Source of the DNA: Panacagrimonas sp052386745
Lineage (GTDB): Bacteria > Pseudomonadota > Gammaproteobacteria > Nevskiales > Nevskiaceae
NCBI GenBank assembly: GCA_052386745.1
Contig: JBQTJW010000005.1
Coordinates: 124,001 to 188,000 of the forward strand
Length of the DNA: 64,000 nt
Direction: 5' to 3'
Shown here: positions 9,074 to 17,344 of the stretch, piece by piece
How the letters are laid out: the number at the start of each line of letters is the position of its first letter
Numbering within the stretch: position 1 is the stretch's first letter
Notes under the pieces: generated by a model
Told to the model about the DNA's origin: nothing
Databases searched by the model: none
What the model saw: only the letters and a program-made list of their open reading frames with translations
Made by a program: the position numbers and the translations under genes

Positions 9074-9289
9074 ACAGGGGCGCTACCCCGTCCGTTCATC
9101 CTCCGAGCGATCGGAGATGCGGATGCGGTCTGACAGATGCGCCGATGATGACTGCCAGACGCCTGCGCGTGCACGCCAACCCCCTCCGCGAGAGAATGCC
9201 TGCGCAGGGCGTCGCCTTGTCCGTGTCCCGCCCGGATGGATCGGGGTGCGAGCGATTGCCGCCCTGGCACCTTCTCTACGGGAACTCTG

Positions 9290-10249
9290 ATGCGATCGTA
9301 CCTGGACCTGTTGGCCGAAATTCTCCGCGCGGGCGAGTGGCAGGAGAACCGGACGGGCATACGGACCCGTGCAATTTCGGGCGCCAGCCTGAAGTTCGAC
9401 CTGCGCCAGGGGTTTCCCGCCGTCACCACGCGGAAGCTGCCGTTCAAGACGTTCATGGGCGAGATGGTGGGCTTCATCCGGGCATCCCGGAGCGCCGCCG
9501 ACTTCCGCGCGCTGGGCTGCAAGGTCTGGGACCAGAACGCGAACGAGAACGGCCAGTGGCTCGCCAATCCGGCGCGCCGCGGGCCCGACGACCTGGGCCG
9601 GATCTACGGCGTGCAGTGGCGCAACTGGCAGGCCTACAAGGTTCTTGCGCCGGGCTCGGCCGGGCACGAGGCTGCGCTGGCGGCGGGCTATCGCCCCATC
9701 GCGACGACCGATGACGGCCGGCAGGTGGTGTCGCGGGAGATCGACCAGCTGGCCGAGTGCCTGCACAAGATCCACCACCATCCGACCGACCGGCGCATCC
9801 TGTTCCACGGCTGGAATCCGGCCGAACTGGACGAGATGGCGCTTCCGCCCTGCCACCTGCTCTACCAGTTCAACGTCACCGTCGCCACGCGCGAGCTGAG
9901 CCTGTGCCTGTACCAGCGCTCGGTGGACGCGCCGCTGGGACTGGTTGGAAACCTGGCGGAGGCGGCTGCGCTGCTGAGCCTGTTTGCGAGGCTGACCGGG
10001 TACACCGCCCGCTGGCTTACCTGGTTTGGCGCCGACGTGCACATCTACGAAAACCAGATGGACATGGTGCAGACCCAGCTGACCCGCGCCCCCCTGCCCG
10101 CACCCATGCTGAAGATCTCGGACCGGATTCCCTCCTACGCCATCACGGGCCGGTTCGAGCCCGAATGGCTGCAGCACCTGAGCCCGGAGGATTTCTCGCT
10201 GGACGGCTACCAGCACCATCCGCCGCTGACGGCGCCGATGGCGGTATGA
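9290..10249 (+). CDS. thyA: Thymidylate synthase
   Basis: Converts dUMP and methylene-tetrahydrofolate to dTMP and dihydrofolate. The 319 residues are longer than the E. coli enzyme (264) because of a small-domain insertion of about 50 residues (VLAPGSAGHEAALAAG onward), as in the Lactobacillus casei enzyme. The active-site cysteine lies in LPPCHLLYQF, the paired arginines in TDRRILFHGWN, and the nucleotide-binding Asp/Asn/His/Tyr in RSVDAPLG, GNLAEAA and DVHIYENQ. The chosen ATG begins the conserved MRSYLDLLAEIL helix; a GTG 54 bases upstream adds unconserved residues. It follows the fmd operon after a 216-bp gap with only a small hairpin. Confidence 0.95.
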   Translation: MRSYLDLLAEILRAGEWQENRTGIRTRAISGASLKFDLRQGFPAVTTRKLPFKTFMGEMVGFIRASRSAADFRALGCKVWDQNANENGQWLANPARRGPDDLGRIYGVQWRNWQAYKVLAPGSAGHEAALAAGYRPIATTDDGRQVVSREIDQLAECLHKIHHHPTDRRILFHGWNPAELDEMALPPCHLLYQFNVTVATRELSLCLYQRSVDAPLGLVGNLAEAAALLSLFARLTGYTARWLTWFGADVHIYENQMDMVQTQLTRAPLPAPMLKISDRIPSYAITGRFEPEWLQHLSPEDFSLDGYQHHPPLTAPMAV

Positions 10250-10266
10250 GAGCCGTTATGCAGGGC

Positions 10267-10300
10267 CGGTCCGCGATGTGCCACGCTGGCACGCGGACCG
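10267..10300 (+). terminator. Bulged hairpin after thyA
   Basis: An 8-bp stem (CGGTCCGC with GCGGACCG) continues, after a three-base bulge, into a 6-bp stem (GTGCCA with TGGCAC) closed by a CGC loop. It starts 17 bases after the thyA stop codon. No T-run follows immediately; T-rich tracts appear only about 40 bases later. It may therefore be a weak terminator or an mRNA-stabilising 3' end. Confidence 0.45.
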
Positions 10301-10355
10301 ATCCGGGCGGGCGCCGTCATCGTTAAACTCGCTGCTGATTTTTCGCCTTTTTTGC

Positions 10356-10634
10356 ATGACGAACATGAACAAGCCGCCCGCGCCCGCCCGTCCGGGGCCG
10401 CCTGCCGACACGGCCCAGGACCGCGGCATCGAGCCGGATTCGAAGCCCGCATCCGAGCCCACGTCCGAACCCAAGGCCCGGCCCGCCGCGACCTCGGCCG
10501 TGCGCCTGCCGCCCGGCGTCACGCCCAGGGTTTCCAGCGGCCCGCAGGGGCGCAAGGGCTGGGGCACCGAGAATGCCGGCCGGCCGCAGAAGGACTTTGC
10601 CCGGCGCGCGGGCAAGTCGCGCAAGGTGCACTGA
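10356..10634 (+). CDS. Small hypothetical basic, proline-rich protein
   Basis: I do not recognise this family. The 92-residue product has a proline/alanine-rich disordered first half with repeated SEP/TSEP-like units, then a basic tail (GPQGRKGWGTENAGRPQ and a final RRAGKSRKVH). The tail looks more constrained than the rest. Just upstream lies a TAAACT element (10324-10329) and two T-runs. The ATG chosen is closest to that element; the frame opens 78 bases earlier without a better start. The high density of GC-ending codons supports real coding, but it could be spurious. Confidence 0.5.
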   Translation: MTNMNKPPAPARPGPPADTAQDRGIEPDSKPASEPTSEPKARPAATSAVRLPPGVTPRVSSGPQGRKGWGTENAGRPQKDFARRAGKSRKVH

Positions 10635-10667
10635 GCGTCTTTCAGCGCGGCACCGCGGGCGGCGGTC

Positions 10668-11345
10668 TCACCCGCCCGGCTTGAGCTCGCGGATCCCCGA
10701 TGCGCTGCCGATGATGAGCAGGTCCGCCGCACGATGCGCGAACAGGCCCACCGTGACGACGCCGGGGATCTGGTTGATGCGCGATTCCAGCTCCGTCGCC
10801 CGCTCGATGCTCAGGCCGTGAACGTCCAGAATCGGGTTGCCGTTGTCGCTGGTGAAGCCTTCGCGCAGCTGCGGTGAGCCGCCCAGCTTCACCAGTTCGC
10901 GCGCCACGAAGCTGCGCGCCATGGGGATGACTTCCACCGGCAGCGGAAACCTGCCCAGCACCGGCACCAGCTTGGATTCATCGACGATGCAGATGAACTG
11001 CCGCGACGCCGCCGCAATGATCTTCTCGCGCGTCAGCGCGCCGCCGCCGCCCTTGATGAGCTGGAGCTGCCGGTTGGTCTCGTCGGCGCCGTCCACGTAG
11101 AGCGCCAGCGTTCCCGCCTGGTTGAGGTCGATCACCTCGATGCCGATGGCCTTGAGCCGCTCGGTGGAGGCAACGGAACTGGACACTGCCGCCGGGACGT
11201 CGGCCTTGCGGTCGGCGAGCAGGTCGATGAAATGGTTGACGGTGGAACCGGTGCCCACGCCCAGCACTTCGCCGGGCTTGAGGTATTGCAGGGCGGCGCG
11301 GGCCGCTTCGCGCTTGGCCTCGTCCTGGGTCATGGTATGGGTCAT
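10668..11345 (-). CDS. rpiA: Ribose-5-phosphate isomerase A
   Basis: Interconverts ribose-5-phosphate and ribulose-5-phosphate in the pentose phosphate pathway. The 225 residues match RpiA, with the phosphate loop GVGTGSTVNHFIDLL, the DGADE acid motif (YVDGADET) and the KGGGGALTREKI catalytic loop. The start at 11345 overlaps the yggS stop codon as ATGA, which supports this start over the internal ATG at 11333 and over the longer open frame upstream. Confidence 0.95.
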   Translation of the reverse strand: MTHTMTQDEAKREAARAALQYLKPGEVLGVGTGSTVNHFIDLLADRKADVPAAVSSSVASTERLKAIGIEVIDLNQAGTLALYVDGADETNRQLQLIKGGGGALTREKIIAAASRQFICIVDESKLVPVLGRFPLPVEVIPMARSFVARELVKLGGSPQLREGFTSDNGNPILDVHGLSIERATELESRINQIPGVVTVGLFAHRAADLLIIGSASGIRELKPGG

Positions 11346-12034
11346 GGTTGATCGCGTGGTCCAAAGAGGGCGGTGCCGATGCGCACCAGGGTCGAGCCTT
11401 CGGCGATGGCGGATTCCAGGTCGTCCGACATGCCGGCGGAAATGGTATCGAGCGCCAGCCCCTGGGCGCGAATCTGCTCGAACAGCTGCCGGAGCACGCG
11501 AAACGGCGCGCGTGCATCGGTCCCCGGCGATGATGGCGCGGGAATCGCCATCAACCCGCGCAGGCGCAGGTTCGGACCCAGGCCGGCAATGGCGCGGCAC
11601 AGGGCCGGCGCCGCTTCAGGCGCGCAGCCGGCCTTGCTGGCCTCGCCCGAGATGTTCACCTGCACGCACACGTTCAGCGGCGCGCCGGAAGCGTCGCGCG
11701 CCGAGGCCAGGCGCTCGGCGATCTTCAGCCGGTCCACCCCGTGCACCCAGTCGAAGTGCCGCGCGATGTCCTGCGTCTTGTTGGACTGGATGGGGCCGAT
11801 GTGGTGCCAGGCGATGGGAAGGTCGGCCAGCTGCGCCTGCTTGGGAAGCGCCTCCTGAACGTAGCTCTCGCCGAAGTCGGCCTGGCCCGCCGCGAACAGC
11901 TGCCGAACCGCTTCCGCGCCGAAGCCCTTGGACACGGCCAGCAGGTTCACCGCGGCGGCATCGCGTCCCGCGGCCGCGCAGGCCTGGACCATTCGCTGGC
12001 GCAGCCGGGTGAGGGATTGGGCGGGATGGGTCAT
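11342..12034 (-). CDS. yggS: PLP homeostasis protein (YggS/PLPBP)
   Basis: Binds pyridoxal 5'-phosphate and buffers its level in the cytoplasm; no enzymatic reaction is established for the family. The protein has 230 residues with the PLP lysine in LLAVSKGF, the FGESYVQEA and HHIGPIQSNK motifs, and the C-terminal SAGMSDDLESAIAEGSTLVRIGTALFG phosphate-binding region in its family position. It is divergent from pilT, a common gammaproteobacterial arrangement, and is translationally coupled to rpiA. Confidence 0.94.
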   Translation of the reverse strand: MTHPAQSLTRLRQRMVQACAAAGRDAAAVNLLAVSKGFGAEAVRQLFAAGQADFGESYVQEALPKQAQLADLPIAWHHIGPIQSNKTQDIARHFDWVHGVDRLKIAERLASARDASGAPLNVCVQVNISGEASKAGCAPEAAPALCRAIAGLGPNLRLRGLMAIPAPSSPGTDARAPFRVLRQLFEQIRAQGLALDTISAGMSDDLESAIAEGSTLVRIGTALFGPRDQP

Positions 12035-12091
12035 GGTGCGACGACGGTCGATGCTTGCTGGAGCGGGGAACGGCCGCTAGTGTCGGGCCCC

Positions 12092-13126
12092 ATGGAAATT
12101 GCGCAACTGCTGACCTTCGGCGTGAAGAACGGTGCCTCTGACCTGCACCTGTCGGCGGGCGTGGAACCCATGATCCGCGTCGACGGCCAGATGAAGCGCA
12201 TCAAGCTGCCGCCGCTGAACCACCGCGAACTGCTGGTCATGCTGCAGGGCATCATGAGCGAGAAGCAGCGAACGGTGTTCAGCGAGTCGTTCGAGCTGGA
12301 TTTTTCGTTCGAGATCGTGGGCCTGGCGCGCTTCCGCGTGAACGCGTTCATGCAGTCGCGCGGCTGCGGTGCCGTGCTGCGCACCATCCCGAGCAAGATC
12401 CTGTCGCTGGACGACCTCAACTTTCCGCCCATCTTCAAGACGCTGGCGGACCGTCCACGCGGGCTAATCCTGGTGACGGGCCCAACCGGCTCGGGCAAGT
12501 CCACCACCCTGGCGGCGATGCTCGACCACAAGAACGAGAACGAGCACGGGCACATCCTGACGCTGGAAGACCCGATCGAGTTCGTGCACCAGCCCAAGCG
12601 CTGCCTGATCAACCAGCGCGAGATCCATCGCGATTCGCTCGGGTTTCCGGAGGCGCTGCGGTCCGCGCTGCGCGAGGACCCCGACACCATCCTGGTCGGC
12701 GAGATGCGCGACCTGGAGACCATCCGCCTGGCCCTGACCGCGGCCGAGACCGGGCACCTGGTGCTGGCCACGCTGCATACGAGTTCGGCGGCCAAGACCA
12801 TCGACCGCGTGGTCGACGTGTTTCCCGGCGACGAAAAGGAAATGGCGCGCACCATGCTCTCCGAAGGCCTGCTGGCGGTGATCTCGCAGACCTTGCTGAC
12901 GCGCCGCGGCGGCGGGCGCATCGCGGCGCACGAGATCATGGTGGCCACGCCGGCCATCCGGAACCTGATCCGCGAGAACAAGGTGGCGCAGATGTATTCG
13001 GCCATCCAGACCGGGCAACGGGACGGCATGCAGACGCTGGAGCAGAGCCTGAGCGACTTGGTGAAGCGCAGCCTGGTGGACGCGACCGAGGCGCGGCGCA
13101 AGGCGAACAAGTCGCTCGAAGTCTGA
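12092..13126 (+). CDS. pilT: Twitching motility retraction ATPase PilT
   Basis: A hexameric cytoplasmic ATPase that depolymerises type IV pili. The 344 residues include the N-terminal PAS-like domain (ASDLHLSAG), Walker A GPTGSGKSTT, the Asp box, Walker B (ILVGEMRDLETI), and the His box (GHLVLATLHTSSA). These are family landmarks and all are intact. The ATG has no Shine-Dalgarno. It is not followed by pilU, which accompanies pilT in many gammaproteobacteria. Since PilU shares this fold, PilU identity is possible, but the TLHTSSAAKTIDRVVDVFP segment fits PilT or PilU about equally well; I favour PilT from the position beside yggS. Confidence 0.82.
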   Translation: MEIAQLLTFGVKNGASDLHLSAGVEPMIRVDGQMKRIKLPPLNHRELLVMLQGIMSEKQRTVFSESFELDFSFEIVGLARFRVNAFMQSRGCGAVLRTIPSKILSLDDLNFPPIFKTLADRPRGLILVTGPTGSGKSTTLAAMLDHKNENEHGHILTLEDPIEFVHQPKRCLINQREIHRDSLGFPEALRSALREDPDTILVGEMRDLETIRLALTAAETGHLVLATLHTSSAAKTIDRVVDVFPGDEKEMARTMLSEGLLAVISQTLLTRRGGGRIAAHEIMVATPAIRNLIRENKVAQMYSAIQTGQRDGMQTLEQSLSDLVKRSLVDATEARRKANKSLEV

Positions 13127-13163
13127 AGGCGACGGCTCCCGGCTCATCCGCCGCGATCACCAC

Positions 13164-13182
13164 GGGCAGGGCTTCCCTGCCC
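13164..13182. terminator. Hairpin between convergent pilT and dxs
   Basis: GGGCAGGG and CCCTGCCC form an 8-bp perfect stem with a three-base loop, placed between the two convergent stop codons. There is no T-run on either side, so intrinsic termination would be weak. Confidence 0.4.
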
Positions 13183-13195
13183 CGCTCTCCAAGCT

Positions 13196-15076
13196 TCAGC
13201 CGCGCTGCTGCGCGATGCGCTCGTCCAGGTCGCGGCCGCGCAGGCGCTTCTGCACCGCGCGCAGCACGCCGGCGCTGTCCAGGCCGATCTGCGCCATCAG
13301 TTCCTCGCGCGTGCCGTGCTCCACGAACTGGTCCGGCAGGCCCAGATTGATGACCGGCACCGTATGGTGCTGCGCCACCAGCACCTCGTTGACGCCACTG
13401 CCGGCGCCGCCGCAGCGGGCGTTGTCCTCGATGGTGACGATGAGGTCGTTCTCGTTGGCCAGTTCCAGGATCAGCTCGTGGTCCAGCGGCTTGACGAAGC
13501 GCATGTCGGCGACCACGGCGTCGAGGATGTCCGCCGCCTCCAGCGCCACCGACACCATCGCGCCGAATGCGACGAACGCCACCCGCGGCCGGCGGCGCCC
13601 GTGCGCCTGGCGCAGGATGCGGCCCTTGCCCACCACCAGCGGCTTGCTGTCGGGCTCGATGGCAACGCCGGCGCCGCTGCCACGCGGGTAGCGCACCGCC
13701 GACGGCTGGTTGAGCGCAAGGCCGGTGGCGAGCATGCGGCGGCATTCGTTCTCGTCGCTCGGCGCCATCACCACCAGGTTGGGGATGCAACGCAAAAAGC
13801 TCAGATCGAAGGCGCCGTGGTGCGTGGCGCCGTCCGCACCCACCAGTCCGCCGCGGTCGAGCGCGAACAGCACCGGCAGGTTCTGCAGCGCCACGTCGTG
13901 GATCAGTTGGTCGTAGGCGCGCTGCAGGAACGTGGAATAGATCGCACACACCGGGCGCAGGCCCTCGCAGGCAAGGCCCGCGGCCAGCGTCACCGCGTGC
14001 TGCTCGGCGATGCCGACGTCGTGATAGCGCTCGGGGAAGCGCTGGGCGAACGCCACCAGGCCGGAGCCTTCGCGCATGGCTGGAGTGATGCCGACCACGC
14101 GCGCATCCTTGGCTGCCGCATCGCACAGCCAGTCGCCGAAAATCTGCGTGTAGCTGGGCTTGCCGCCGGGCTTGCCCACCGGGAACGCGCCGGTGACGGG
14201 ATCGAACTGGGTGACGCCGTGGTACTTGATGGGGTCCGCTTCGGCCGGCTCGAAGCCCTTGCCCTTGACCGTGAGCACGTGCAGCAGCCTGGGACCCGGC
14301 AGATCCTTGATGCGGTCCAGCATCGCGGTCATGGCGTCCAGGTCGTGCCCGTCCACCGGCCCGAAGTAGCTGAAGCCGAGCGTGCGGAACAGCGCGGCCG
14401 GATTGTCCAGGTGCGCCTCGTTGTCCTCCGCGTCCTGCGGCAGCCGCGCGAGGTGCGGCGCCACCAGTCCCAGGCGCTGCACCAGGCGCGCGGAACGGTC
14501 GCGCAGCGCGCCCACGTTCTCGCTGATGGACATGTCGTTGTCGTTGTAGACCACCAGCATGTCCAGCTTCTGGTGGCCGGCGTGATTGAGCGCTTCGTAG
14601 GCCATGCCCGCGGTCATGCCACCGTCGCCGATCACCGCGACCACGCGGCGCTTCTCCTTCCTGATGCGCACCGCCGCCGCCATGCCGGCCGCCGCGGAAA
14701 TCGAGGTGCTGGAGTGGCCGACCCCGAAGGTGTCGTACTCGCTCTCCACGCGCGAGCAGAACGGGTGCAGGCCGTTGAGGCGCCGGATGGTTTCCAGCTG
14801 CGCGCGGCGGCCGGTGAGCATCTTGTGCGGGTAGGCCTGGTGGCCCACGTCCCACACGAGGCGGTCGTGCGGCGTGTCGAGGCAGCGGTGCAGCGCCAGG
14901 CTCAGCTCCACCGTCCCCAGGTTGGCGGCGAAATGCCCGCCCACGCGGCCCAGCGTCTCGATCAGGAAGCGGCGCATCTCCACCGCAAGGTGCGGCAAAT
15001 CCCGCGCGGACAGGGCGCGAAGATCATCAGGATGAACAATGCGACCCAGCAGGGAATAGCCCGGAATTTCGGTCAT
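13196..15076 (-). CDS. dxs: 1-deoxy-D-xylulose-5-phosphate synthase
   Basis: Condenses pyruvate and glyceraldehyde-3-phosphate, the first step of the MEP isoprenoid pathway. It is a 626-residue thiamin-diphosphate enzyme. The thiamin motif GDGGMTAGMAYEALNHAG ends in NDNDMSIS, the phosphate-binding region reads LVWDVGHQAYPHK, and the transketolase-like pyrimidine domain contains VGIAEQHAVTLAAGLA. I use the ATG at 15076, since the slightly longer frame needs a TTG start. No good ribosome site is visible. It is divergent from the MFS gene, 218 bp away. Confidence 0.96.
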   Translation of the reverse strand: MTEIPGYSLLGRIVHPDDLRALSARDLPHLAVEMRRFLIETLGRVGGHFAANLGTVELSLALHRCLDTPHDRLVWDVGHQAYPHKMLTGRRAQLETIRRLNGLHPFCSRVESEYDTFGVGHSSTSISAAAGMAAAVRIRKEKRRVVAVIGDGGMTAGMAYEALNHAGHQKLDMLVVYNDNDMSISENVGALRDRSARLVQRLGLVAPHLARLPQDAEDNEAHLDNPAALFRTLGFSYFGPVDGHDLDAMTAMLDRIKDLPGPRLLHVLTVKGKGFEPAEADPIKYHGVTQFDPVTGAFPVGKPGGKPSYTQIFGDWLCDAAAKDARVVGITPAMREGSGLVAFAQRFPERYHDVGIAEQHAVTLAAGLACEGLRPVCAIYSTFLQRAYDQLIHDVALQNLPVLFALDRGGLVGADGATHHGAFDLSFLRCIPNLVVMAPSDENECRRMLATGLALNQPSAVRYPRGSGAGVAIEPDSKPLVVGKGRILRQAHGRRRPRVAFVAFGAMVSVALEAADILDAVVADMRFVKPLDHELILELANENDLIVTIEDNARCGGAGSGVNEVLVAQHHTVPVINLGLPDQFVEHGTREELMAQIGLDSAGVLRAVQKRLRGRDLDERIAQQRG

Positions 15077-15294
15077 GCTCAATAGGGAAGGAGGACTCGC
15101 GCGCCGTACGATTCATCATTATTGTGCAAATGGCGTCCCGGCAAGAGCCTTGTGTGCATCAAAAAAAACCTGTACAGGGCCAGAGCTTGCGGGGCGCGGG
15201 GCCGTGCCGGGGAATGGGGACCGGATTGCGCCGAGGCGGGAGCGCCGTTCAGCCAGAACCGGAAACGGGACATCCAGCAACAGGTGACGCGTCG

Positions 15295-16557
15295 ATGAAC
15301 AAGGGGAGTACGGGCAAGCGTCACATCCTGGTGCTGATGTGTTTTGCGGCGGCGTTCGTGTGCTACATCGATCGCGTCAACATCTCGATTGCCATCATCC
15401 CCATGGCCGAGCACTTCGGCTGGTCGGGTACGCAGAAGGGCTTCGTGCTGTCGTCGTTCTTCATCGGCTACATGCTGGGGCAGATCCCGTCCGGCTGGAT
15501 GGCCAACCGCGTCGGCGGGCGGCTGACGCTGGGCGTGTCGCTGCTGCTGTGGTCGGTGTTCACCGCCATCACTCCCGTTGCCGCGATGGTGGGATTTTCC
15601 GCGCTGATCCTGTCGCGCATCGTCATGGGCATGGGCGAGGCCGCCACCTTCCCGGCCTCGTACAACCTGTTCAGCCGGTGGATTCCGCGGCAGGAGCGCT
15701 CGCGCGCCGTGGCCTTCACACTCGGCGGCATCCCCATGGGCACGGTCATCGGGCTGGGCGCATCGGGCGCGCTGGTGGCGCAGTTCGGCTGGCAGAGCGT
15801 GTTCTACGTGTTCGGCGCGGTGGGCATCGTGCTGGCGGCGCTGTGGTTCATGGTCGTGCGCGATTCGCCCGCCCAGCACCCGGGCGTGTCGGAGGCGGAA
15901 CGGCAGCACATCGCGGCCGGCATGCAGGGCGCCGCGACGCAGCGCACGCCGCTGCCGGTGCGGACACTGCTGGCCGCGCCGGCGTTCTGGGCGCTGCTCA
16001 TCAACCACTTCTGCAGCAACTGGATCCTGTACGTGCTGCTGTCCTGGATGCCGAGCTACTTCCGCGACGTGCAGCACCTCAACATCGCCAAGGCCGGCTT
16101 CGCCGCGGCCGCGCCGTGGCTGAGCATGTTCGTCATGGCCAACCTCAGCGCCTGGGTGGCGGACGAGATGATCCGGCGCGGCACGCGGGTGTCGCGGGTG
16201 CGCAAGTTCATGCAGGCCGGTGGCCTGCTCGGGGCCTCGGCCTTCATGCTGCTGATCAACCAGGCCGGCAGCCCCGGCGGCGCAGTGCTCATCATGTGCG
16301 GTGCGCTCGGCGCACTGGGCCTGACCTGGGCAGGCTACGCGCCCAATCACCTGGAAATTGCGCCGCGCCACGCCGACATCCTGATGGGCATCACCAATAC
16401 CGCCGGCACGCTGCCGGGCATCATCGGCGTGGCGGTGGCAGGCTGGATGCTGGACACCACCGGGTCGTACGTTTCGGTGTTCCTGCTCGCGGCCGGCATC
16501 ACCTCGGTCGGCGCGCTGGTGTGGATTCTGTTCTCGCGGTCCGAACCCATCTACTGA
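15295..16557 (+). CDS. MFS transporter, anion:cation symporter-like
   Basis: A 420-residue, 12-helix major facilitator. The opening VCYIDRVNISIAI and the loop 2-3 motif (GWMANRVGGRLTLG) are typical of the ACS family, which moves organic anions such as hexuronates, tartrate or phthalate; the substrate is not readable from sequence. The ATG follows an AGGTGA site. A longer open frame upstream adds 57 unconserved residues that would precede the first helix, so I reject that start. No catabolic gene adjoins it. Confidence 0.85.
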   Translation: MNKGSTGKRHILVLMCFAAAFVCYIDRVNISIAIIPMAEHFGWSGTQKGFVLSSFFIGYMLGQIPSGWMANRVGGRLTLGVSLLLWSVFTAITPVAAMVGFSALILSRIVMGMGEAATFPASYNLFSRWIPRQERSRAVAFTLGGIPMGTVIGLGASGALVAQFGWQSVFYVFGAVGIVLAALWFMVVRDSPAQHPGVSEAERQHIAAGMQGAATQRTPLPVRTLLAAPAFWALLINHFCSNWILYVLLSWMPSYFRDVQHLNIAKAGFAAAAPWLSMFVMANLSAWVADEMIRRGTRVSRVRKFMQAGGLLGASAFMLLINQAGSPGGAVLIMCGALGALGLTWAGYAPNHLEIAPRHADILMGITNTAGTLPGIIGVAVAGWMLDTTGSYVSVFLLAAGITSVGALVWILFSRSEPIY

Positions 16558-16574
16558 CCGCGCAGGCTACGGCA

Positions 16575-16889
16575 TTACTTGCGGGGCGCGGGTCGTACCG
16601 TGACGTCGAACACCATGAGCCCCGAGCCACTGTCGATCGCTGCGAGGTAGGCGGCGCGGATGGGGCCGTCCATGGTCGCGCCCGCATCGTCCGGCAAGAC
16701 GCCGGCCTTGGTGATGTCCACCTCCTCCCATCCTTCCCGCGTCGCCACCACGGCGGCGGCGGCGAGGTCGTGCGCGGAGCCGGCCGCCTGTCGCACGAAA
16801 ATCAGCATCGGACCGTGCTGGCCCGGCGCGCGGTTGACCACCGCCACGGCCCTGGCGACCGCGCTGTACATGTGAATTTCGAAACTCAT
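16575..16889 (-). CDS. Small hypothetical protein
   Basis: A 104-residue soluble protein without signal or membrane segment. I do not recognise a named family. The pattern (MSFEIHMYSAVARAVAVVNRA, FVRQAAGS, REGWEEVDITKAG, DGPIRAAYLAAIDSGSGLMVFD) has the amphipathic alternation and acidic composition of a real folded protein. It suggests an alpha/beta domain with the start marked by an alternating strand. It ends 18 bases from the convergent MFS gene. Confidence 0.6.
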   Translation of the reverse strand: MSFEIHMYSAVARAVAVVNRAPGQHGPMLIFVRQAAGSAHDLAAAAVVATREGWEEVDITKAGVLPDDAGATMDGPIRAAYLAAIDSGSGLMVFDVTVRPAPRK

Positions 16890-17344
16890 CGGCGAAACCG
16901 GAAAATTCGATGGAGGACGGGTCGGGCCTGGGACTGGCCGATCCTGATCGAGACACTTTACGTGAACGGCTGGCGCCGCTGATGGGCTCTCTGGCGTGGT
17001 CCCTTAGGCCTTCATGCCGAGCGCCGGCCGGAATCCCGGTACGCCGCGCGTCCTTGACGCCCGAACGAATCGCACACGGCTGACGCCCTTCACGTGACCC
17101 CGGCCAGGCGCCCGATCGGGCAGATCGCACGATGGCGATCCATGCAAATCACGGACGTGCCGATTCGCGTGGCCGAACTGCATCCGGATGGCACCGGGCC
17201 CGTATTGCTGGAGGGGATACCTGGAGCGAGCCGGTGGGAACCGTTGCGCGTGCGAAGATCATCCCCGGGTGTCGCGAAGCTGGAGAGCTGTCTGGTGAGG
17301 GCGGTTCCGTCAATCAACCTTAACGTCGAACGTGGAGAGAGCCT
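16890..17344. other. 455-bp intergenic region
   Basis: No convincing gene. One plus-strand frame (17094-17348) overlaps the DUF4394 start and has no family-like features. GGAACC at 17237-17242 could be an extracytoplasmic-function sigma -35 element for the next gene, but the matching -10 is poor. GGAGAG at 17335-17340 is the ribosome site of the DUF4394 gene. Confidence 0.5.

Noticed and set aside
9074..9289. Possible tRNA or riboswitch between fmdB and thyA
   Set aside because: Only a small CTCCGA/TCGGAG hairpin (9102-9117) and simple repeats are seen; no cloverleaf arms or T-loop consensus.
15124..15294. Long N-terminal extension of the MFS transporter
   Set aside because: 57 residues of low-complexity basic sequence before the first helix, while a good AGGTGA site stands before the internal ATG at 15295.
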